A stretch of DNA of 5,167 nt from Chloroflexota bacterium (GTDB lineage Bacteria > Chloroflexota > Dehalococcoidia > Tepidiformales > Tepidiformaceae), in assembly GCA_021823905.1 (NCBI GenBank), contig JAKALX010000295.1, positions 1-5,167 of the forward strand, read 5' to 3'. Positions 1 through 5,167 of this stretch are shown piece after piece; within the stretch, counting starts at the first letter, position 1; each line of letters starts with the position of its first letter. The translations under genes were made by a program, and so were the position numbers. The notes beneath the pieces were generated by a model, which was given only the letters and a program-made list of their open reading frames with translations, was not told the DNA's origin and ran no database searches.

Positions 1-2934
1 GTCGCCCAGCAAGGGACGGTGGGCGGTGTCGTGGTCAGCGCCGCGAGCGGCGCCCCCATCCCCGGGACGCAGATCTTCGTCACCGGCACCACGCTCGGCA
101 CCAGCACCGACGCCAACGGGCGCTTTCGTCTGGGCGGTTTGACCGGCGACAGCGTCTCGCTCTCCATCCGTCGCATCGGCTTCGCGGCCGCGGCGCGCAT
201 GGCTCGAGTCGGCGACCTCAATCTGCGCATCGCAATCAACGAGCGAGCGCTCGAGCTGAGCCAGGTCGTAGTCACGGGGACGGCGGGGAACGCCGAGAAG
301 AAGGCGATCGGCAATGCGGTCACGACGGTCCAGGCATCCGACATCGTGGCCACGCAGCCGGTGCGCACCTTCCAGGAGCTGCTCACCGGTCGCGCCGCGG
401 GCGTGAGCGTCATCGGGAGCTCGGGGCAGGTCGGCTCCGGATCACGCATTCGCGTGCGCGGGGCGTCGTCGCTCTCCCTCAACAACGACCCGCTCATCTA
501 CGTCGACGGCGTACGCGTGGACAACACGCAGGCCTCGGGTCCGACCAGCCAGGCGTTCGGCTCGGCGCCGATTTCCCGCTGGAATGACTTCGACCCGGAT
601 GACATCGAGAGCATCGAAGTCATCAAGGGGCCGGCGGCCGCCACCTTGTACGGGACGGAGGCCTCCAACGGCGTCGTGCAAATCGTGACCAAGCGCGGAT
701 CGGCCGGGCGCCCGGTGTGGAGCTTCGGAACGCGGCTCGGCGCCAACTCGATCCCCGGCTGGAAGGATCGCTTCTTCACCAACTACGGGACGATCCCGCG
801 CGCGGGGAGCGCGACCGGCCTCGACACGGTCACGCTGAACGTTCGCCAGCTGAACGACTCGCTGAATTCCAACTTCGGCAACGACATCTTCCGCACGGGG
901 ATGCTGCAGGAGTACAATGCGAGCGTGAGCGGCGGGAGCGCCGCGGCCCGGTACTATGTCGGCGGGAACTACGAGGAAAACCAGGGGGTCGAGAAGGCCA
1001 ACCGGCTCAATCGCGGTACGCTGCGCGCCAACGTCACCATCACGCCGAGCGACAAGTGGAGCGTGCAGTCCTCCATGGGCTACACAGGGGGGCGGACGTA
1101 CGTCCCATACGAGTCGGGAGGCGGTGGACTCACCTGGGCGACGTACTTCGCGTCGCCGGGTTTCTTGTACAGAGGCCGCAATTCCGGCAATCCGCAGCTT
1201 GGGTTCCGTTCGGGACCGCCGAACATCTACTGGGAGGCGTACAACATCTTCCAGGACGCCAACCGGTTCACGGGGAGCACGCAGATCAACCACTCCCCGG
1301 TGAAGTGGTTCAACCACCGCCTCATCGTCGGCATCGACCGCCTGTCGGAGAACAACCACGACCAGGGGCAGCGCAACGACGACCTGGCAGCCAAGTATGC
1401 GTCGTTTTCCAGCGTGGGCGGGACGACGCAGGGCTACGTCGCGATCGGGACGCGTGACGTCACCTACAACACGGTTGACTACTCGGCCAACGCGACCTAC
1501 ACCTTCGGTAACTGGACCAGCACATCGTCGGCCGGCGGGCAGTACTATGCGCGCCGTTCCGTCGTCCGGGCGTTCTCCGGCACCGGGTTCCCGGCGTCCG
1601 GCCTGATTTCACTGCGCGCCGCGGCCATCCAGCGCACCGACCAGGACGACGTCTTCGACAACAACACGATTGGCGGCTTCCTGCAAGAGCAGGTGAGCTG
1701 GAACGACCGGTTGTTCCTGACGGCGGCGCTCCGCGCCGACGACAACTCGGCGTTCGGGACCAACTTCCCGGTGGTCAAGTACCCGAAGTTCAGCGCCTCG
1801 TACGTGCTGAGCGAAGAGCCGGGGATCAAGCTCCCGTCGTGGGTCAACACGCTGCGCGTGCGCGGCGCGTTCGGCGGCAGCGGGCTGCAGCCTGGCGCCT
1901 TCGACGCCATCCGGACGTACAACTCCGTGGGCGGCGTGGTGACGCCGGCCAACGCCGGCAACGCCGACCTCGGCCCGGAGAAGAGCTACGAGACGGAGCT
2001 GGGCCTCGACGCCGGGATCGTCGACGATCGTTACGGGGTCGAGCTCACGTACTTCAACGGCTACACCAAGGACGCGATCCTCTCCCGCCAGGCTCCGCCG
2101 TCGGCGGGCTTCCCGGGGCTCCAGTTCTTCAACGCCGGGCAGGTAGACCGTCACGGACTCGAGTGGCTCGTGCGTGCCCAGCCGATCCGCGGCAACAAGC
2201 TCACGCTCGACTTGGCGCTGAGCGGCTCGACCAATGCGTACAAGATCAAGGACATGGGCGGGAACGAGCGCGTGTCGCTCTCCGGGCAGATCCAGCACGT
2301 CGTGGGGTATGCCCCGGGGGCGTGGTGGGATCGCAAGGTGGTCAAGGCCGACAAGGATGCCAACAATCGCGCCATCAACCTCCAGTGCGATGACGGCAAG
2401 GGCGGGACGGTGGCCTGCGCCAGCGCCCCGCGCGTATTCCTCGGCAACTCGGTCCCGACGTACGAGGGGTCGTTCACGACGGGGCTGACGCTGTGGCAGA
2501 ACCTGCGCATCAACGCCTTCGTCGACTGGCGCGGCGGCTACAAGAAGCTCGACGGCAATCGCCGCGTGCGCTGCAACCTCTTCTCGCTCTGCCGCGAGAA
2601 CTACTACCCGAGCGAGTTCGACGCCGTCACGCTCGCCGAAGTGCAGGGTGGCACGGCGTACACGTACAACCTGATCCAGGACGCGAGCTTCCTGCGTTTC
2701 CGCGAGCTCTCGGCCTCGTACGCGCTCCCCGGCAGGTTCGCCTCGTACTTCCGGGCCACGCGCGCCTCGTTCACGGTCGCCGGCCGCAATCTTGGCATGA
2801 GCACGAAGTACAAGGGGATCGATCCTGAAGCATCGTTCAACGGCGGATCGCGCGGCGGCGCCTTTGGCCAGTGGGAACAGAACGTCCTGCCGCAGGTTCG
2901 CCAGCTCGTGACCACCATCAGCCTCAACTACTGA
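1..2934 (+). CDS. SusC/RagA-type TonB-dependent outer-membrane transporter (5' partial)
   Basis: This is the barrel half of a SusCD uptake complex; the family imports bound glycans, peptides or other nutrients across the outer membrane using TonB energy. The frame is open to the window edge (977 codons visible), and the first residues, VAQQGTVGG, look like the end of a signal peptide followed by the mature N-terminus, so the true start lies upstream. Counting from base 1, residues about 5-85 form a carboxypeptidase-D regulatory-like domain (TDANGRFRLGG at 36-46). QVVVTGTAG (88-96) precedes the plug. Plug hallmarks are RIRVRGASSLS (149-159), PLIYVDGV (164-171) and DIESIEVIKGPAAATLYG (201-218). 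The beta-barrel runs from about 240 to the end and finishes in ISLNY, a terminal aromatic beta-signal. NADLGPEKSYETELGLD is the usual SusC barrel motif. Four cysteines (796, 806, 858, 864) cluster in probable extracellular loops. The reading frame is intact. The family is sure; the substrate is unknown. Confidence 0.96.
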   Translation, partial: VAQQGTVGGVVVSAASGAPIPGTQIFVTGTTLGTSTDANGRFRLGGLTGDSVSLSIRRIGFAAAARMARVGDLNLRIAINERALELSQVVVTGTAGNAEKKAIGNAVTTVQASDIVATQPVRTFQELLTGRAAGVSVIGSSGQVGSGSRIRVRGASSLSLNNDPLIYVDGVRVDNTQASGPTSQAFGSAPISRWNDFDPDDIESIEVIKGPAAATLYGTEASNGVVQIVTKRGSAGRPVWSFGTRLGANSIPGWKDRFFTNYGTIPRAGSATGLDTVTLNVRQLNDSLNSNFGNDIFRTGMLQEYNASVSGGSAAARYYVGGNYEENQGVEKANRLNRGTLRANVTITPSDKWSVQSSMGYTGGRTYVPYESGGGGLTWATYFASPGFLYRGRNSGNPQLGFRSGPPNIYWEAYNIFQDANRFTGSTQINHSPVKWFNHRLIVGIDRLSENNHDQGQRNDDLAAKYASFSSVGGTTQGYVAIGTRDVTYNTVDYSANATYTFGNWTSTSSAGGQYYARRSVVRAFSGTGFPASGLISLRAAAIQRTDQDDVFDNNTIGGFLQEQVSWNDRLFLTAALRADDNSAFGTNFPVVKYPKFSASYVLSEEPGIKLPSWVNTLRVRGAFGGSGLQPGAFDAIRTYNSVGGVVTPANAGNADLGPEKSYETELGLDAGIVDDRYGVELTYFNGYTKDAILSRQAPPSAGFPGLQFFNAGQVDRHGLEWLVRAQPIRGNKLTLDLALSGSTNAYKIKDMGGNERVSLSGQIQHVVGYAPGAWWDRKVVKADKDANNRAINLQCDDGKGGTVACASAPRVFLGNSVPTYEGSFTTGLTLWQNLRINAFVDWRGGYKKLDGNRRVRCNLFSLCRENYYPSEFDAVTLAEVQGGTAYTYNLIQDASFLRFRELSASYALPGRFASYFRATRASFTVAGRNLGMSTKYKGIDPEASFNGGSRGGAFGQWEQNVLPQVRQLVTTISLNY

Positions 2935-2939
2935 CCATG
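2932..2939 (+). other. susC stop / susD start junction (probable translational coupling)
   Basis: The TGA stop of the SusC gene (2932-2934) is followed after only two bases by an ATG (2937-2939) that opens the SusD frame. No purine-rich ribosome binding site is visible in the preceding 20 bases. This spacing suggests that ribosomes finishing SusC re-initiate on SusD, which would tie the amounts of the two partners together. The coupling is inferred from spacing only. Confidence 0.6.
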
Positions 2940-4238
2940 ACGCCTTCAACGCTTCCGGGCCTTCGGCCCCGCGCGATGGGCGCCGCCTATCGCATGACGC
3001 GGCAGGTTGCCGCCGCCGCATTGCTCACGCTCCCTGTGGTCGCGTGCAGCAGCCAGATCGACGAACTCCTCAGCGCCGAGAGCCCGGCACGCCTCTCGGA
3101 GAGCGGACTCCTGCAGTCGTCCAACGCCTCGCTGCTGGTGGCGAGCGCGGTGGCCGACTTCGAGTGTGCCCTCGGCGGGCACATCGTGGCGAGCGGTCTT
3201 GCCGCGGGTGAACTCGTCGACGCGACGCAGACCGCAGCGCGCTGGTCGTACGATCGGCGCGAGGTGCTTCCGCAGGACGCGCTCTACTCCACCAGCAGCT
3301 GCGAAGGGCTCGGGATGTACACGCCGGTCAACACGGCGCGTCACACGAACGACCAGGCCACGCAGAAGCTGGAGGAATGGACCGACCAGCAGGTGCCGAA
3401 TCGCCAGCGCCTGATCGCCACCACGGCGGCAATGGCTGGCTATTCAACGCTCCTCCTTGGCGAGGATTTCTGCTCGGCGACCATCAACGTGGGGCCGGAA
3501 CTGTCGACTGACCAGGTGCTGGACTCGGCGATCGCCCGCTTCACCAAGGCCATCACCGCAGCGACGGCGGCCAACGACCAGAACCTGCTCAACCTGGCCC
3601 GGGTGGGACGGGCGCGCGCGTACCTCGACCGTGGCAACAAGGCGGCAGCGGCCGCCGATGCGGGAGCGGTGCCAGTCGCCTTCGTCTACAACGCCGTGCA
3701 CAACACGCTGTCGGCCCGGCGCCAGAATCGCATCTTCACGCAAAACAATCAGAGTCTCGCGGTGACGATCGCCGCACCGTACCGGAACATGACGGTGCAA
3801 GGTCTTCCCGACCCGCGCGTCTCAATCACCAACGCCAATCGTTTGGCGTCGGACCAGGTGAATCCGCTGTACCTGCAGAACAAGTACAGCTCGCTCACCG
3901 CACCGACGCCGATCGCGACGGGCATCGAAGCCCAGCTGATCCTGGCTGAGGCCCAGGGCGGGGCGCAGGGAATCGCGATCCTGAACGCCCTGCGCGCGCG
4001 GGCGGGCGTTGCCCTCCCGGCGTTGACGGCGGCCGAGCAGGCGGCGTTCTCGACCACGCTCGCCGAGGAGCGCAATCGCGAACTCTTCCTGCAGGGGAAC
4101 CGCTGGTTCGACATGAAGCGGCTGAACATTGCGCAGAACCCCGCCGCCGGGACGCCGTACTCGAAGGGTGGCTCATACGGGAACCAGCGCTGCTGGCCGC
4201 TCCCGGACGCCGAGAAGCTGGCCAACCCCAACTTCTGA
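2937..4238 (+). CDS. SusD/RagB-family outer-membrane nutrient-binding lipoprotein
   Basis: This is the surface lipoprotein partner of the upstream SusC; the family caps the barrel and delivers bound substrate. The start at 2937 gives 433 residues, at the short end for the family as I recall it. The signal peptide has a hydrophobic core (AAAALLTLPVV) ending in the lipobox VVAC, with the lipidated cysteine at residue 37. A start at residue 20 (base 2994) would give a more usual 18-residue signal; 2937 is preferred for its stop-start coupling. The N-terminal half is helical and TPR-like, as in SusD (about 160-245, including LARVGRARAYLDRG at 220-233). C-terminal hallmarks are KYSS (316-319), EAQLILAEAQ (331-340), ERNRELFLQGNRWFDMKRL (378-396) and WPLPDAEKLANPN (420-432), which sits at the usual SusD end. 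Four further cysteines (77, 122, 179, 419) could form disulfides. The family call is firm; the ligand is unknown. Confidence 0.95.
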   Translation: MTPSTLPGLRPRAMGAAYRMTRQVAAAALLTLPVVACSSQIDELLSAESPARLSESGLLQSSNASLLVASAVADFECALGGHIVASGLAAGELVDATQTAARWSYDRREVLPQDALYSTSSCEGLGMYTPVNTARHTNDQATQKLEEWTDQQVPNRQRLIATTAAMAGYSTLLLGEDFCSATINVGPELSTDQVLDSAIARFTKAITAATAANDQNLLNLARVGRARAYLDRGNKAAAAADAGAVPVAFVYNAVHNTLSARRQNRIFTQNNQSLAVTIAAPYRNMTVQGLPDPRVSITNANRLASDQVNPLYLQNKYSSLTAPTPIATGIEAQLILAEAQGGAQGIAILNALRARAGVALPALTAAEQAAFSTTLAEERNRELFLQGNRWFDMKRLNIAQNPAAGTPYSKGGSYGNQRCWPLPDAEKLANPNF

Positions 4239-4244
4239 CGGCGA

Positions 4245-4278
4245 GCCCCGGTGGCGGCGCCTAACGCGCCAGCGGGGC
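4245..4278 (+). terminator. Imperfect hairpin just after the susD stop, possible terminator
   Basis: The arms gccccg (4245-4250) and cggggc (4273-4278) pair; after one G-G mismatch (4251/4272), tggcg (4252-4256) pairs with cgcca (4267-4271), leaving a 10-base loop. That is 11 base pairs, GC-rich, beginning seven bases after the SusD stop. A TTTT run at 4286-4289 follows, but eight bases downstream, so it is a weak candidate for intrinsic termination. It may instead protect the 3' end of the mRNA. Confidence 0.4.
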
Positions 4279-4301
4279 ACCGCAGTTTTGAAGCACCGCA
4301 G
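4277..4301 (+). repeat. Short direct repeat gcaccgcag, two copies
   Basis: The nine-base word gcaccgcag occurs at 4277-4285 and 4293-4301, 16 bases apart start to start, with a further partial copy (gcaccga) at 4301-4307. It lies between the two hairpins. The repeat is real, but it is too short to assign a function and may be chance in GC-rich DNA. Confidence 0.4.
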
Positions 4302-4308
4302 CACCGAT

Positions 4309-4345
4309 ACGCGAAGGGCGAGCCCACGGGCTCGCCCTTCTGCGT
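4309..4345. terminator. Strong hairpin between convergent genes, likely bidirectional terminator
   Basis: Bases 4313-4325 and 4328-4340 are perfect 13-base inverted repeats around a two-base centre; in RNA the innermost C-G pair would probably open to give a CACG loop on a 12-bp stem. Skipping one bulged T (4341), four more pairs extend the base (4309-4312 with 4342-4345). It lies between the SusD stop (4238) and the stop of the opposing hydrolase gene (4387-4385), the expected place for a terminator serving both strands. Neither side has a proper U-tract, so termination may be of the type that relies on the hairpin alone or on Rho. The symmetry is certain; the function is inferred. Confidence 0.65.
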
Positions 4346-4384
4346 TGGCGACTGGCCAGGAGGTGACGCGCGACGACGCCCTCG

Positions 4385-5167
4385 CTACGGGGCGCGCCAG
4401 ATGCTTCCGTCGCTCGCGTTTCCGGCGAGGTCCACTGCGGAGGCGACGATGCCGTCGGTGCGCGCGCCGTCCACCACGGCGGGGACGCCGACAACGGTGC
4501 GCGAGGCATCGACCAGGCGAGCATACCAGCGGATCTCGTCGCGGGACGATCGGGTGCGCCAGCGCACCAGCCACCAGTGCAGGGGCTCGGCGGCAGGGGA
4601 CTGCAGCGTCAGCTGCCACTCCGACGCATTGGCGCCGGTGACGGAGAGGGCGGGAGGCGCAGGCGGCGTGTTGTCGATCCAGGTGAGCGCTGGCGGGAGT
4701 GCCGCGGCGCTGTAGACGTTCGCGGCAAGGGTTCCGAACAGGTTGTCGCGGTTCGCGAAGACTGACCCGGCGCGGAAGAGGATCGTCCCCGGCGCCCCGC
4801 CCCGCTGCCGAACCGCCGCCACCTGGTTCACGATTTCGCTGGCCGGAAACGCGCTCGACGTGCCGTCGGCGACTCGATAGGCGGCCAGCCCGGGCCAGAG
4901 GTGGCGCCCCATGGTGTTTTGCGCCAGCCACCAGTCGAGGAGGGCGTTGAACGGCTGTCCGGTGGAGGTGATGGCCCAGTACAGTTGGGGGGCGAGGTAG
5001 TCGACCCAGCCGCGTTGGAGCCAGAGGCGCGAATCGGCGTACAGATCGTTGTAGGCGTCGAGCCCGGTGACACCCGCCGGGTTTCCCGGGCGCCAGATGC
5101 CGAACGGCGAGATGCCGACGCGCACCCATGGTTTGCGCTGCTTCACCTCGCGGTACATGCGCTCGAC
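4385..5167 (-). CDS. GHL10 (DUF187)-type glycoside hydrolase, DigH/YddW-like, C-terminal part
   Basis: The gene reads leftward from beyond the window edge to a TAG at 4387-4385. The frame is open through 5167 (visible residues begin VERMYREVKQ), so the methionine at 5158 is internal and the N-terminal barrel half is missing; 260 residues are visible. Numbered from the window edge, the family signatures are KPWVRVGISPFGIWRP (12-27), LYADSRLWLQRGWVDYLAPQ (42-61) followed by LYW (62-64), and WW (79-80). These are the late strands of the TIM-barrel domain of glycosyl hydrolase-like 10 proteins. E. coli DigH (YddW) of this family cleaves peptidoglycan strands stripped of stem peptides, so a periplasmic or envelope role is likely. 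The barrel ends near residue 165 (TWID). Residues 167-260 begin with a proline-rich linker and look like a fibronectin-III/Ig-like beta-sandwich (ASAVDLAGNASDG near the end). Substrate and export signal cannot be judged here. Confidence 0.9.
   Translation of the reverse strand, partial: VERMYREVKQRKPWVRVGISPFGIWRPGNPAGVTGLDAYNDLYADSRLWLQRGWVDYLAPQLYWAITSTGQPFNALLDWWLAQNTMGRHLWPGLAAYRVADGTSSAFPASEIVNQVAAVRQRGGAPGTILFRAGSVFANRDNLFGTLAANVYSAAALPPALTWIDNTPPAPPALSVTGANASEWQLTLQSPAAEPLHWWLVRWRTRSSRDEIRWYARLVDASRTVVGVPAVVDGARTDGIVASAVDLAGNASDGSIWRAP

Noticed and set aside
19..21. GTG at 19 as the start codon of the SusC gene
   Set aside because: The frame is open upstream to base 1, and a start here would fall inside the N-terminal carboxypeptidase-like domain and leave no signal peptide, which an outer-membrane protein needs.
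442..1359. A 305-codon minus-strand frame and a 246-codon plus-strand frame (717-1457) within the SusC region
   Set aside because: Both overlap the conserved plug and barrel in other frames, have low-complexity Arg/Ala/Pro composition and show no family motifs.
2871..2936. An earlier ATG at 2871 for the SusD gene
   Set aside because: It would overlap the conserved SusC C-terminus by 64 bases and put 22 extra polar residues ahead of an already long lipoprotein signal.
1609..3021. A 470-codon open frame on the minus strand opposite the SusC gene
   Set aside because: It lies antisense to a clear SusC coding region, its translation is arginine/valine/alanine-rich with no recognisable domain, and such frames are a normal by-product of GC-rich codon use.
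4259..4349. Integron attC-like site: gcctaacgc at 4259-4267 and gcgttggc at 4342-4349
   Set aside because: The outer boxes resemble attC core sites and could pair with one bulge, but the right box does not match GTTRRRY and the strong internal hairpin is far off-centre (about 40 bases from the left box, none from the right). No integrase or cassette structure is visible.
4173..5129. A 318-codon minus-strand frame overlapping the hydrolase
   Set aside because: The overlapping frame carries unmistakable GHL10 motifs; this one is Arg/Ala-rich with no motif and runs into the end of the SusD gene on the other strand.

Overview
The window looks like part of a chromosome from a GC-rich bacterium that uses SusC/SusD-type outer-membrane uptake. 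Codon third positions are overwhelmingly G or C, which argues against a typical Bacteroidota genome, where SusCD pairs are most common. A SusC/SusD pair in a high-GC background, with plug and loop wording of this style (a VVVTGTAG segment after the N-terminal domain, paired cysteines in both proteins), fits Gemmatimonadota best. This placement rests on recalled family patterns, not on a search.

Layout: (1) Positions 1-2934 (+) hold a SusC/RagA-type TonB-dependent outer-membrane transporter. It lacks only its 5' end (start and most of the signal peptide), and its C-terminus is complete. (2) Positions 2937-4238 (+) hold a complete SusD/RagB-type surface lipoprotein, starting two bases after the susC stop and therefore almost certainly co-transcribed. 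(3) Positions 4239-4384 are a short intergenic stretch between convergent genes. It contains two hairpins, one of them a perfect 13-bp inverted repeat that probably ends transcription from both sides. (4) Positions 4385-5167 (-) hold the C-terminal part of a GHL10/DUF187-type glycoside hydrolase (the family of E. coli DigH/YddW) with a small beta-sandwich-like tail. Its N-terminal part lies beyond the window.

How they work together: SusC forms the TonB-powered barrel and SusD the lid-like lipoprotein that captures substrate at the cell surface. The substrate cannot be read from the sequence. The convergent hydrolase is not in the same operon. Members of its family act on glycan strands, with peptidoglycan shown for DigH, so a shared pathway with the SusCD pair is possible but unproven.

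I found no RNA gene, mobile element, CRISPR array, integron site or clear promoter. The window reads as ordinary gene content, and I did not find convincing evidence of a previously undescribed system.
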